Positions 10,701 to 20,275 of a stretch of 64,000 bases of DNA are shown piece after piece. The first letter of the stretch is position 1. Each line of letters begins with the position of its first letter. This DNA is from Gammaproteobacteria bacterium (GTDB lineage: Bacteria; Pseudomonadota; Gammaproteobacteria; Coxiellales; Coxiellaceae): contig JAUIAD010000001.1 in assembly GCA_030425685.1 (NCBI GenBank), forward strand, positions 342,277-406,276, written 5' to 3'. The notes under the pieces are model-generated. The model ran no database searches. It worked only from the letters and a program-made list of their open reading frames with translations, and was not told the DNA's origin. The position numbers and the translations under genes were made by a program.

Positions 10701-10951
10701 AAAATATCGCACAAGGATGGTCTGAGCATGCGCCGTTTGCAGGGATTATTGTTACCGCGGCTGCCAAGGAAATTCCGCCGGCTTTGCTTGAACAGCTAGA
10801 TAAAGAAGGCGGCCGGTTAGTCATTCCTGTTGAACATGATTATCAGCAGCAAGAGCTGCAGTTAATTACTCGTCATGGTGATGCTTATGAAACGGAGAAT
10901 ATTGAGGGCGTTGTTTTTGTGCCGCTTTTGCCGGGGGTTTCTGAGAGTTGA
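10694..10951 (+). pseudogene. pcm: 3' fragment of protein-L-isoaspartate methyltransferase (pcm)
   Basis: The frame starting at 10694 is offset from gltX and reads NIAQGWSEHAPFAGIIVTAA, then EIPPALLEQLDKEGGRLVIP, and ends EGVVFVPLLPG before TGA. This is the conserved C-terminal third of PCMT, including the IIVTAA strand and the GGRLVIPV motif. The N-terminal SAM-binding part (about 130 residues) is missing and no start codon is available. The fragment begins at the last codons of gltX, implying a deletion or rearrangement joined the genes. The rest of the frame has no internal stop, so the event may be recent. Confidence 0.8.
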
Positions 10952-10987
10952 TTAAGAGGTATGGATTTCTTGGTGGCGTTGAAAATC

Positions 10988-12787
10988 TTACGCCTGCGCT
11001 ACAAATACAGAATTAAATGTAGAAGAGAAAGAATCGCCCTCTGTTTCATTTGCCGGTGTAAATAACGTTGGTTGGCGTTTTGGTTTGAGTTTCTTTAGTA
11101 ATAAATAAACGCCATAACCGATTAGCGCACCAATACCAATAGCAACGCTAAGTGCAGCAAGTCCAAGTAGGCCCTGTGGTGAAATGCAGATTGCAGCCAT
11201 AAGCATCAGGCCAGCTTTTAGGGTTGCGCTTGCGCCGATTGTCATGATGCTGTATTTGGCCATCGTAAAATAAATTGGTTTTTTACGCTGCGGTGGTAAG
11301 TACCTATCCATGTAAAAGTAATATTTTAACGCTTTATATCCAATATAACCGATTAATCCACCCAGTACTAAACCCGTGGCGGCTAATAGCGAGAAGGGTG
11401 CGCTAATTAGGCAGCCCACTTTTATAATGCTTAATAAAGCTAAGCTGCTCGATGTCGTCCACATGATGCTATAGCGAAGTATCATGGTATTGCGATGGGC
11501 GATACGGCACTGTTCGCGCTGGTATTTGTGTAAGCGTCGTGCTAGCTTTTGCTGTTGGGTTTCATTAGCCGCAAGCATATGGCTCACTCTAGCTATTTCT
11601 TCTGCACTATCGAGTTTGCGTTTTATTTCGCTATCAGCTGTATCTTCGTCACGACTGTTCCATACATAAGATCTTGAATGCTCACTTTCTTTTGACTCTA
11701 ATCGTGTTCGTAGTGTTTTAATCCTTTCTTCTTGAGCTGCATAGTAGTGATCAAGATCCCCAGGTTTTTCATTATAAAGTTGGGTGCATAATGATAACCG
11801 TTTTAGCATAATGTTTGTTATTTCTTCGGCAAATTTAGCATTGCCTCTCATCTCTCCTTGGCATGTTTTTTTAAATGAATTTATTCCCCCTATATATTCA
11901 GCTGTTGCTGCTTTCTCTGCAGGGGTTAACATATCAGTGGGGATGGACGCTAGCGCGTTTAGGATAATCGATTTTAGACTATTTTTATTTAGTTTTGTTT
12001 TAAGCTCAACGGCGAGTTGGCTAATGGTTGGGTAAAGATTAGGTAAATGACGATAGAGATTAATATAATTTTTTGTTAGCCATTTAAGGTTAAAGTCAAA
12101 GAGGTGTTCTCTTTTGTATTCATAAGGCAATAATAATTTGTTACCATTTTTTCTGAAATCTCTAAGGGAGCCTCCCCAATCAATTTCACCAAATTGTGGG
12201 CCGCTTTCATTTTTAAGATAGATAATATTGCCACTATGGACACTGTAATTGCCAATAATAAGGGAAATTAATAAGCACAACGCCAAGCTGGGTAATAAGT
12301 GCGTGTGATACTTATCCATGCTAGCAATCGTGCTATATTGTGCCGTCCCTCTAAATGTTTCATAGGGTGCAGAGCGATCGCTGCCGTCTTGTGAGCCAGT
12401 GTGAATAAGCTTAAATAATTCGGTAAATTCTTTTTTCGGTTGGATTAATCCATACTCACCGTTAGGTGCTTTTATCCAGTCAGCACAGATAAGGCCATCT
12501 CTAAACGCTGGTGGTAAATAGGGTTTGAGGCCTGCGACGATTTTACCCGCGAAGAGTTCGAGGAAGAGTTCGGTTTTGTTTTTGGGGAATTTAACAAAAT
12601 ATTCTGCGCTTGCTGCGTGATCTTTCGTGTCTAAGGGAGGGGTGTCATCCATGGGCGCCAATCGGTAAAAGCCATTAAAAGGGCTGGCATCTTTGCCGGT
12701 TTGGTTTTTACCGCCGGTAGCTTTGCCAAATTGTACAATTGGCACTTGTTTGTATTCTAGACATATGTCCGTATTGTTTTCTCTCAC
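10988..12787 (-). CDS. Candidate effector: LepB-N-like kinase fold plus membrane domain
   Basis: 599 residues. The N-terminal ~260 residues resemble, from memory, the N-terminal lipid-kinase domain of the Legionella effector LepB. The shared features are EYFVKFPKN, LICADWIKAPNGEYGLIQPK, then YSVHSGNII (H184, N187) and EIDWGGSLRDF (D203). The last two look like the catalytic HxxN and metal-binding D of an atypical kinase. A charged coiled segment (~330-400) follows, then about four membrane helices (~430-580). It starts at GTG with only a weak AAGAG upstream. It is divergent from another kinase-like gene. A translocated effector acting on host lipids is an inference. Confidence 0.55.
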   Translation of the reverse strand: MRENNTDICLEYKQVPIVQFGKATGGKNQTGKDASPFNGFYRLAPMDDTPPLDTKDHAASAEYFVKFPKNKTELFLELFAGKIVAGLKPYLPPAFRDGLICADWIKAPNGEYGLIQPKKEFTELFKLIHTGSQDGSDRSAPYETFRGTAQYSTIASMDKYHTHLLPSLALCLLISLIIGNYSVHSGNIIYLKNESGPQFGEIDWGGSLRDFRKNGNKLLLPYEYKREHLFDFNLKWLTKNYINLYRHLPNLYPTISQLAVELKTKLNKNSLKSIILNALASIPTDMLTPAEKAATAEYIGGINSFKKTCQGEMRGNAKFAEEITNIMLKRLSLCTQLYNEKPGDLDHYYAAQEERIKTLRTRLESKESEHSRSYVWNSRDEDTADSEIKRKLDSAEEIARVSHMLAANETQQQKLARRLHKYQREQCRIAHRNTMILRYSIMWTTSSSLALLSIIKVGCLISAPFSLLAATGLVLGGLIGYIGYKALKYYFYMDRYLPPQRKKPIYFTMAKYSIMTIGASATLKAGLMLMAAICISPQGLLGLAALSVAIGIGALIGYGVYLLLKKLKPKRQPTLFTPANETEGDSFSSTFNSVFVAQA

Positions 12788-12825
12788 TAGTTTGCTCTTG
12801 CTTAAACGAGTTTTGTGCTACTTGA

Positions 12826-12856
12826 TGTCCAAATAAATCTGATCTTTAATTGGACA
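12826..12856. promoter_or_regulatory. Inverted repeat in divergent promoter region
   Basis: Perfect 7-base arms TGTCCAA and TTGGACA are separated by 17 bases. They lie 39 bases upstream of the GTG of the 599-residue gene, between two divergent effector-like genes. It could be an operator or an mRNA hairpin; no known box was recognised. Confidence 0.3.
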
Positions 12857-13012
12857 TTTAGCCCTTATTTTTGTAACAATGTGTAAAAATAGAGTTATTT
12901 AAAGTTTTTTTAATGTTCCAGAGGTACAATAATATGATCGACCATGATAGCCTATGGCGATTTTATTTTCAGCATGGAGGGCCGTGAAATATACAATAAG
13001 TGAATTTTAATT

Positions 13013-14416
13013 ATGCGTTTAAGTGGCGACACAAATACTGATAAGAATGCTGATAGTAAAGGTGCGCAGCCAGACATTGATTGGGTCTATCTTGGACGTG
13101 GAGTTTATCGAATCGTTTTTGTTTGTCATGACACCGGGCATCGACTGGTAAACGGCAGCGACTACTCAGGTCCTTGGGTGCGTAAGCAGAAAGCGGAGAT
13201 TCTTAGTGGATATGCTGTTGGTGTACCGGATTATGAAATTGATATGCATAAACCTGCTAGATTGGCGCGGGTTATTAATTTAATAGAGCCAGATCTGTCG
13301 CCTGGAGAGTATCAGGGTGACCTGGTGTTAGCTTATATTGAGGGGGAGGCATCGACCCATGATCAAGTTTCTTGTAAGCTGATTGAAATCTATCGGCGTT
13401 CACGTTTTATTATTTTAGATCCGCTGTCGGGGAAAAACTTTGTTACGAGCAAAGACGGGAAGGTAAGGTGTTTAGACTATGGTAATGCGAAACATCGAGC
13501 TGAAGATGTTAGTCTGAGATGCTGGGAGGTAGAAAAGCATAGGTGGTTTGATGAGTGGCGTAAAGCTGGTTATGAAGATGTGAAGCCCTATTGTGTTGTT
13601 GAAGGCTTAAATTATCTTGAGGAGCACTTAGAGGAAAAACAAATTAAAGACAAGCATATTACGCTTGATATTGTTTTGACGGTTAATGAGTTTCGCAAGA
13701 ATGATATTGCTATTACAGAGTCAGTGCTCGATCAAATGGCTTCGTTGTCAAATAAGCAGGTGTTAAAGGAATTTGTAAACGAGTTTGTTGCTGTTGGTAA
13801 TAAAAAGTTTAAATTTACTAAAGAGGCGCTCAATATTCTGTTGTCTAGTGAAAAGCTATTCTCGTTAAACCGGCTTGGTCAAGCCGTTAAGATTCTTAAG
13901 GATAATAAAGCGAGGCTTCTAAATAATGATGCGCTTTATAAAAGCTTTTTATATTTGTATCAGCACCTTTTAGCAAAAATTGTTAATGAACTTCAAAAGG
14001 GTTCGCGTTGTAATAGAGAGAGAATTTATGAGGCGCTTACGGTTGCCGATAATCATGTTAGTATGTTTAGCGCGATCACAAATGCAAACAAAAAGTATGA
14101 AGATAAATGTGATGCGGTTATGGCATGTTGGCAGAATTCTTTGTCAGCAAGTGCTAAAACGCCTTTAAAAAGTGACTGGAGATTATATGCTAGCATTGCT
14201 GTAGCTGCGCTTGGCGCAGTTGTAGGTGGTGTGGTTTTAGGTCTACTCACCGGTGGTGCAGGCACGGTTTTTGGTAGTATGTTTGGCTTTTATGTGTGTG
14301 GTGGTAGTGCTTTAGTTACCGGTGTATCTTCTGCGTGCGGTTTTTTCAAGTCACGGGGTAGTGATGCGCGAGTTAGTGCGGTGAAAAGAGCAGCGTTGTC
14401 TGCTCTTGAGCCTTGA
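13013..14416 (+). CDS. Candidate effector: protein-kinase-like fold with C-terminal membrane hairpin
   Basis: 467 residues, not matched to a named family. Kinase-like landmarks appear in the right order: a glycine-rich LGRGVYRIVF (G28, G30), a lysine in WVRKQK (K58), LVLAYIEGEA as a hinge, ILDPLSGKNFV as catalytic loop (D136, N142) and CLDYGNA as the DFG-equivalent (D155). The HRD histidine is absent. A helical region follows, then two hydrophobic glycine-rich helices (~393-450). No strong Shine-Dalgarno precedes the ATG. Divergent pairing with the 599-residue kinase-like gene suggests co-regulation. A membrane-associated kinase or pseudokinase effector is an inference. Confidence 0.5.
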   Translation: MRLSGDTNTDKNADSKGAQPDIDWVYLGRGVYRIVFVCHDTGHRLVNGSDYSGPWVRKQKAEILSGYAVGVPDYEIDMHKPARLARVINLIEPDLSPGEYQGDLVLAYIEGEASTHDQVSCKLIEIYRRSRFIILDPLSGKNFVTSKDGKVRCLDYGNAKHRAEDVSLRCWEVEKHRWFDEWRKAGYEDVKPYCVVEGLNYLEEHLEEKQIKDKHITLDIVLTVNEFRKNDIAITESVLDQMASLSNKQVLKEFVNEFVAVGNKKFKFTKEALNILLSSEKLFSLNRLGQAVKILKDNKARLLNNDALYKSFLYLYQHLLAKIVNELQKGSRCNRERIYEALTVADNHVSMFSAITNANKKYEDKCDAVMACWQNSLSASAKTPLKSDWRLYASIAVAALGAVVGGVVLGLLTGGAGTVFGSMFGFYVCGGSALVTGVSSACGFFKSRGSDARVSAVKRAALSALEP

Positions 14417-14488
14417 GAGGGAAAAGAGGAAAGGTTGCGCTCTGATTCCGTGCAGAATATAGCTTAGGAGTGTATTGCTGGAGAGAAG

Positions 14489-15733
14489 ATGAAAAAAAAT
14501 AACGTATTTGGTCCTATTGCTAATTCTTCGCCAAATATTTTTTGGTTTTGTGCTTTGCTTGTTTTTATTGGTATGACAGGCTCATTAACGATTGATATGT
14601 ATGTGCCTTCTATGCCGAGTATCGCGCATGCCTTTTCCACTTCTTCCACAGCTATAAAAGATAGTATTACATTATATTTAGTGACCTATGGTTTAGGGCA
14701 GTTATTTTATGGGCCGATTGCTGATTGTTTTGGTCGTAAAAAAATTGTTTTACTTGCCGTTATTGTTGGTTTGTTGGGTTCGCTTTGTTGCTTTTATTCA
14801 TCTTCGATTACCCTTTTTTATTTGGGTAGAGTATTGCAAGGTGCGGGATACGCAGCTATTGCTGTATCAGCACCAGCTATGGCGCGCGACGTATTAACGG
14901 ATAAACAATTTGCTCAGGCCGGGTCAATTTTATCGATGGTTTTTGGTTTGGGGCCAGTTTTGTCACCGCTGTTAGGAAGTTATATTTCTCACTATTTTGG
15001 TTGGCGCATGGTATTTGAAGTTATTTCGCTTTATTCTTTTTTGGTTTTTTTGGCCATTGTTTTTTTAATTCCTGAAACGCAAGATAAGAAGGATCGACAT
15101 CAATTTCATATTGTTCCTATTTTGAAAACCTATTATGAGATTTTCAAGCATCCTGTTTTTCTTGCCAATGCGATGAGTAAATCAATTGCTTATACGGGTT
15201 TTATGGTTTTTTATACCGTTACGCCGTTTATGCTGCAAGGGCATTTGCATTTGACGACAGTGCAATATGGTTGGGTAACCTTGGCGTTAACATTAACTAT
15301 TTTATTAGCTAAAATGGTGAATACGTTTATCCTTAATGTGGTTAATATTGAGAAGTTGATTTTTTACTCTACTATATTATTGGCATTTTCTGGTTTGTTG
15401 TTATTGGTGGTGGCCTTAACGGGGGCGTATTCTCTGTATGCGATTTTAATTCCTTTTATGGTCTTTGGTATTGCTAGTGGCTTTTTATTTTCTAATACTA
15501 CGGTGGTTTCCTATCAGCCTTTTAAAGGAAAGGCAGCGGGCAGTGTGTCAGGTTTGTTAAGTGGCTTGCAGTTAATTTCTGCCTTTGTGGGTGCTTTTAT
15601 TGCGGCACATTTGGGTTTGTCTACGCTTTTGCCTTTGGGTATCTTTATGACGCTGATTACTGCTTTGGTATTGTGGCAGTATATATATTTAACTAGGCAA
15701 AGCGAGGTTAAGCAAGATCAATTAAAAGCGTAA
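14489..15733 (+). CDS. Bcr/CflA-family MFS multidrug transporter
   Basis: 414 residues with twelve membrane helices and the Bcr/CflA signatures: SLTIDMYVPSMPSIAHAF in TM1, GQLFYGPIADCFGRKK (motif A) and RVLQGAGYAAIAVSAPAMARD. Such proteins are drug/proton antiporters in the inner membrane; substrate unknown. GGAGAGAAG immediately precedes the ATG. Two further paralogs occur at 58187-60791. It is convergent with the sensor kinase downstream; a GCCTA/TAGGC hairpin (15791-15807) in the gap could end transcription. Confidence 0.85.
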   Translation: MKKNNVFGPIANSSPNIFWFCALLVFIGMTGSLTIDMYVPSMPSIAHAFSTSSTAIKDSITLYLVTYGLGQLFYGPIADCFGRKKIVLLAVIVGLLGSLCCFYSSSITLFYLGRVLQGAGYAAIAVSAPAMARDVLTDKQFAQAGSILSMVFGLGPVLSPLLGSYISHYFGWRMVFEVISLYSFLVFLAIVFLIPETQDKKDRHQFHIVPILKTYYEIFKHPVFLANAMSKSIAYTGFMVFYTVTPFMLQGHLHLTTVQYGWVTLALTLTILLAKMVNTFILNVVNIEKLIFYSTILLAFSGLLLLVVALTGAYSLYAILIPFMVFGIASGFLFSNTTVVSYQPFKGKAAGSVSGLLSGLQLISAFVGAFIAAHLGLSTLLPLGIFMTLITALVLWQYIYLTRQSEVKQDQLKA

Positions 15734-15806
15734 AAATAATATCAACGCTATTCTCTTTCTCTATGTAAAATGCACTGCGCAAAGTCAACTGCCTAGAAGA
15801 AGTAGG

Positions 15807-17987
15807 CTATTTAATCTCAACATGGGATATTAATGGTTTAGGCAATAATGCAACGCCATCAGTTGCGCACTGGTTCTGTACTTCAGAATGGTGGAAATTA
15901 TTGGTGACTAAGATGGCACAATCTTTTAAATGAAACTCTTTGATATAATCAAGGCCTAGTTTGGGGCAGCCCTCAATATCATAATCCATCAGGACTAGTT
16001 TATCTTCGGTAAGTTCTAATGCCTCGATAAACTGTTGTTCATTAAAGCATGAGTGCAAGATAATATTGGCGTCCTTTTTTATATAAGGAGCGAGGATATT
16101 TTCCCACTGTTTGTGTGCCAAAGGGTCGTCGTCAAAAATAATAATATCACCAGACGGGGGTAAAGTGATGGTATCCATCCACCATTTGGGTGTTGGTTGT
16201 GTCAGGGGCAGGATAATATTGATTTCTGTACCTTGATCTGGCTCCGAATCAATACGTGTTGATCCTTTCCATTGGCGCACTTTTTTCATTACGTAATTGA
16301 GCCCATGTTCGGTTTTTTCTTCTGATACTATGGCATTAATATCACTATCCGTTAGGCCGGGGCCTGAATCTTTTACCGATAGGGTAAAGTATGGTTCTGC
16401 TGCTTGATATTTAATTTGGCAGGAAATGATTTTTTGCTGCTGTTCTTTAGTTGCAGCGATAGCGTGGTTAATTAAATTAGATAACACGCGAAAAAAATGA
16501 TGCGTGGCGATATTAGTTATCACAAACCAAGCTGATGGTGCAACATGATATTCTACGGTTACCCCCAAATGGACATATTGAATCGACTTTTGCTGCATCA
16601 GTTCAAGAAATAAAATAGCAATATATTTGCTTTGCGAAAGCTTAGTTTGTTCGCGGTTGTCATCATCGGCAGACTTGCCTTGTAATGCGAGTAAATCATT
16701 GGCGGTAACATTAATGCGTGCTAAGGCGTTTTTGTATATTAGCCATTCTTTGTGGTCTAGTCTTTGTTCCACTTCATCGGAAAGTATGGATAATACTGAT
16801 AACGGTGTTCTAATATCGTGAGCAGCTTGACCTACCACTTTAAATAATTTCTTTTGGTTGGCAGTTTTTTCAGAAATTAGTTCCATTTTATGCTGCAGAA
16901 ATTTTGAGAATTGGCGTAGTTCAATAAAGTTTAACTTGTTAAATATGGCTAGTGCTTTAGGTGTTGAGGTTGTAAATGAGGCGATTAACATTTTAATACG
17001 GTAGTAATCTTGCGAAAACATGCGCGCAAAGAAGATTGTAAGCAATGATAGGAGGCTCATAAATGGGATAAGCAATTTGATATTTGAATTAAATATTAAA
17101 TCCGTATAGCTTAGCTGTTCATCAATAAAATATATCTTTGTGCCGATAAGTAAGAAAAGTATAGCGGCAATACTGTTGCCCCAATAAATAATCTGAGTGC
17201 GTGTGCTGTCTACGGAGTAGAGTATGTGTTGACCGCGTGCTTCTTCGTTAAAAACTAGTTTATAGGCACTGAAGATAATAAAAAATCGTCCTAGTAGATA
17301 ACAAAAAGCATCAGCGCCATGAGGTAGTGTTGTCGCAATAATAATAATTAAAAAACCTGTTGCTAAAATGGTGAGCTGTAAATCACGCAGCATCGCTAAG
17401 CAAAAAATAATTAATACGAATAAAACAATATCGCGACAAGCAATAATGATTTTCCAGGTGGCAAAATCGGTGTTGCCAGTAAAATTGCTAAAAGGTGCAA
17501 TAATAAAAACAATGGCTAGTGTGGCTGTTATAACGGTAGGTATAAAGGGTGTTAATTTGCTAAGATTGTTTCTAGCTGTTGCAACCAGCTGTCCACTTAT
17601 CAGCCCCCAAGCGATAATTTGAATGGCAATTGCGGAACCATGGATAATCATAATAGCGGTATCATCAATAGGGTAATAGGCGCCAGCATGACTGCTGGGT
17701 GCTGTGCCAAAAGATAATACGGTTAAAAAAATAGATAGAATGGCCGCAATGCCTAAAAGAATAATAAAAATTTTCCATAAGCCCGATATTTTGCGCGCCA
17801 GGGCAATACATAGACCGATAAAAGTCATATCGAGTATAATATAGGGTGTTTTGGTTAGTAGTAATTGGTTTGCTAATGAGATATGTGCTTTGTGCACAAG
17901 TAAATAGACTAGCAGCGTATAAAATACGGCAATGACAAAAAGCAAGGATAGTATTTTAATTGCTTTTTTTTCTTCATTACTCTGCAT
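15807..17987 (-). CDS. Hybrid sensor kinase A2: histidine present, ATPase damaged
   Basis: 726 residues. About eight hydrophobic segments lie before residue ~245, then the family segment DSTRTQIIYWGNS and two more helices (~265-322). The H-box AAHDIRTPL carries H390. The ATPase domain is degraded: the N-box reads NLINHAIAAT with His508 at the key Asn position. The G1 box KDSGPGL (D540) is kept, but the G2 glycine stretch is deleted (EEKTEHGLNYV). After a P-x-WW linker comes a complete receiver: FDDDP acidic pocket, D668 in LMDYD, K717 in LPKPL. It follows sensor kinase A1 by 14 bases in one operon. It probably receives phosphate from A1. Confidence 0.88.
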   Translation of the reverse strand: MQSNEEKKAIKILSLLFVIAVFYTLLVYLLVHKAHISLANQLLLTKTPYIILDMTFIGLCIALARKISGLWKIFIILLGIAAILSIFLTVLSFGTAPSSHAGAYYPIDDTAIMIIHGSAIAIQIIAWGLISGQLVATARNNLSKLTPFIPTVITATLAIVFIIAPFSNFTGNTDFATWKIIIACRDIVLFVLIIFCLAMLRDLQLTILATGFLIIIIATTLPHGADAFCYLLGRFFIIFSAYKLVFNEEARGQHILYSVDSTRTQIIYWGNSIAAILFLLIGTKIYFIDEQLSYTDLIFNSNIKLLIPFMSLLSLLTIFFARMFSQDYYRIKMLIASFTTSTPKALAIFNKLNFIELRQFSKFLQHKMELISEKTANQKKLFKVVGQAAHDIRTPLSVLSILSDEVEQRLDHKEWLIYKNALARINVTANDLLALQGKSADDDNREQTKLSQSKYIAILFLELMQQKSIQYVHLGVTVEYHVAPSAWFVITNIATHHFFRVLSNLINHAIAATKEQQQKIISCQIKYQAAEPYFTLSVKDSGPGLTDSDINAIVSEEKTEHGLNYVMKKVRQWKGSTRIDSEPDQGTEINIILPLTQPTPKWWMDTITLPPSGDIIIFDDDPLAHKQWENILAPYIKKDANIILHSCFNEQQFIEALELTEDKLVLMDYDIEGCPKLGLDYIKEFHLKDCAILVTNNFHHSEVQNQCATDGVALLPKPLISHVEIK

Positions 17988-18001
17988 GCTGTAAAAACCT
18001 T

Positions 18002-20257
18002 TTAGTCGCTTACTTTAATTGTAATGTGTTGTGCTAGCGGTTTAGGTAATAATTTAATATTTTCCGCTGTGCAATGTGCCTGTACCTTTTCATCGTGTGA
18101 TATATGAGTGAAGAAAATAGCGCAATGGTGGAGTTTATATTTGCTGATCATGGTTAAACCTTGCATCGGATCTTCTTCAGTATCAGTATCGATGATAATT
18201 AATTGTTTTCCTGAGGGCTTGATAGATTGCTCAAGATCGCTTTTCGTATAGCAGTGTATTAACGTAATATTGGGTAAATCCTTTTTGTGGCTTGCAAAAA
18301 GAGTTTCCCACAGGTGGTGGTAGAAAACATCGCCATCATAAATAATAATTGTGCCCTCTTTGGGGGCTTCTACATGGTCTGTCCACCACGAAGGAATCGG
18401 TAGTAATACAGGTAAAGTTATAATAAATTCTGTGCCTTGCTTTTCTTGAGAGGATATTTGACAATGGCCATGCCACTTTTTTAAAGTCTCCATTACGTAA
18501 TGTAAGCCAATGCCGTATCCTTTTTCGCGTGTTGTTTTGCTTTGTCCTGCGAGAATCTTATCTATTTGCGTTTGGCTCATGCCTTTGCCGCTATCTTTAA
18601 TTGCGACTTGAAATGTTTTGGCGTTGGGTGTGTATCGCATATGACAGGTGATAACTCTTTCTTTCTGGCCTTCGGTCGCTTCTACGGCGTTGTTTATTAA
18701 GTTAGATATAATGCGATAAAAATCACTTCGCGCTATTTTGGCGACAACAAACCACGCGCGAGTGTCAATTTTTGTTTTAAAATTTATATCATCTTTATTA
18801 TATTGCGTGTTTTTTTCTAGCATTAATTCGTGAAAGGTGATGCCAATGTAGTTGGCGGTCAGTGATGATTGGTTTTGTTCGAATGGATTAATATTACTCT
18901 GTGGGTCAAGAGCCAATAGTTCGTTGGCAATGCCTTTAATATGTGTCAGGCCGATTTTATAAATACTCTGTTGGTCAGCATCGAGATCATCTTCAAATTT
19001 CCGTGATAAGTCTGTGATCAGTGAGAGTGGTTTTTGAATATTGTTAGCAATATGCTTGGTCATGGAAATCAGTTGCTTTTCTTTAGCTGTTTTTTGCCTA
19101 AAGATACCCAGTTGCTCGATAAGATAGCGGTTGAGTCGACGCAATTCTTTAAAGTAAAGAGGCTTTTTTTCAAGTTGTTTTCTTTTTTTAGGATTGTCGA
19201 AATTTGACATCACTCTGCCGATGGTGTTGAAGTCCTTGGTGAATAATCTTGTGAATGATAGCGTTAATAGTGATAACAGGCTGACAAAAGGGATAAAAAC
19301 AATAACGTGAGTATGTAGTAGAAGTTGTGCATTTTTAAAATCTTCAGCAAATACTACATTGCGAATACCAAGTAATAAAAATAGTGTTGAAGCAATACTG
19401 TTTCCCCAATAGCCAATTTGTGCCCGTGCGCTATCGATGGGATAAAACCATTTTTTGGTATTATGGTTTTCATTATTGATTAACATTAATAAACTATATG
19501 CTTGTAATAAATCACTGAAGGTCCACATAAACTGTGAAGGTGTCAGGTTGGAAAAATAGGGTAAGAAAAAGTAAATGTTGGTGCCCATGATGTCACCCAT
19601 GACATGAATAATATAGCTGAGAATAAATAAAATAATAGCAGTGTTTTTGGCGATGGGCAGGCAATAAATTAAAAAAGCAAATAACAAAACATCGTAGGTG
19701 GCATTCATAATTGCCCATACAGAAAGGTGCTGGCTAGCTTGGTAATAGTGAAATAACCATAACATATAGCCGACGGCTACCAGGATGGTTAAGGCGCAGG
19801 GTAAGCTTGGGATTAGCATTTTAATTTTTGCACGTGAGTTTCTTATCGCCAGAATAGCGAGAAATACCCAATAAACGGGTCTTAGGATAAAGAAGATTGT
19901 ATGTAGGATATTAGTTGTTAATGATTGGAAGGGGGCTGATGGGCTATTGCTTTGCCAGAACAAAACAATCAATTGGGTAGCAACAACGGTACGGATTATA
20001 TTTTCTATGCCAATCAGAATAAATATCGCTCGCCATGCACCAGAGAAGTATTTCTGCAAGATAAAGCACAAGGCAATAACAGCGAGATCAAGGACGGCAT
20101 TAGCCGATAAGCTTAAGATGGGTATTGTCAAGTTTGATGCAGTAAGCTGGTGGCTTAAATGCATGGCCAGCAGAAACAGCAGGGTCAGCACGACCAGGCC
20201 GAATAAATGCAGCCAGTGGAAGCGTTTCCATAATTCAATGTGTTGACGTCCGTGCAT
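18002..20257 (-). CDS. Hybrid sensor kinase A1: ATPase intact, no phospho-acceptor His
   Basis: 751 residues from the ATG at 20257; a GTG at 20296 would run into the divergent gene. AAGG lies two bases before this ATG. It has the same plan as A2: multi-spanning N-terminus, DSARAQIGYWGNS, two helices, H-box region, ATPase, P-x-WW linker, receiver. At the H-box the sequence is ANNIQKPL, with Asn405 in place of histidine (codon 19043-19045, AAC). The ATPase is complete: NLINNAVEAT (N523), KDSGKGM (D555), GYGIGL (from 580). The receiver keeps D690 (IIDTD) and K739 but has YDGD in the acidic pocket. It precedes A2 in the operon and is divergent from regulator A. Confidence 0.88.
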   Translation of the reverse strand: MHGRQHIELWKRFHWLHLFGLVVLTLLFLLAMHLSHQLTASNLTIPILSLSANAVLDLAVIALCFILQKYFSGAWRAIFILIGIENIIRTVVATQLIVLFWQSNSPSAPFQSLTTNILHTIFFILRPVYWVFLAILAIRNSRAKIKMLIPSLPCALTILVAVGYMLWLFHYYQASQHLSVWAIMNATYDVLLFAFLIYCLPIAKNTAIILFILSYIIHVMGDIMGTNIYFFLPYFSNLTPSQFMWTFSDLLQAYSLLMLINNENHNTKKWFYPIDSARAQIGYWGNSIASTLFLLLGIRNVVFAEDFKNAQLLLHTHVIVFIPFVSLLSLLTLSFTRLFTKDFNTIGRVMSNFDNPKKRKQLEKKPLYFKELRRLNRYLIEQLGIFRQKTAKEKQLISMTKHIANNIQKPLSLITDLSRKFEDDLDADQQSIYKIGLTHIKGIANELLALDPQSNINPFEQNQSSLTANYIGITFHELMLEKNTQYNKDDINFKTKIDTRAWFVVAKIARSDFYRIISNLINNAVEATEGQKERVITCHMRYTPNAKTFQVAIKDSGKGMSQTQIDKILAGQSKTTREKGYGIGLHYVMETLKKWHGHCQISSQEKQGTEFIITLPVLLPIPSWWTDHVEAPKEGTIIIYDGDVFYHHLWETLFASHKKDLPNITLIHCYTKSDLEQSIKPSGKQLIIIDTDTEEDPMQGLTMISKYKLHHCAIFFTHISHDEKVQAHCTAENIKLLPKPLAQHITIKVSD

Positions 20258-20273
20258 TACCTTATAGTATACT
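20243..20273 (+). promoter_or_regulatory. Possible promoter at regulator A start
   Basis: TTGACG (20243-20248) is followed by overlapping -10-like hexamers TATAGT and TATACT (20263-20273). The spacing is 14 or 19 bases, so neither is ideal. A start about seven bases downstream would fall at the regulator's ATG codons (20276 or 20282), which lack a Shine-Dalgarno. A leaderless message is possible. The reverse strand of the same AT-rich palindrome could serve the divergent kinase. Confidence 0.3.
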
Positions 20274-20275
20274 GT

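Noticed and set aside
12788..13012. PmrA- or CpxR-type effector promoter box
   Set aside because: AT-rich stretches give partial matches only; no convincing direct repeat with correct spacing was seen.
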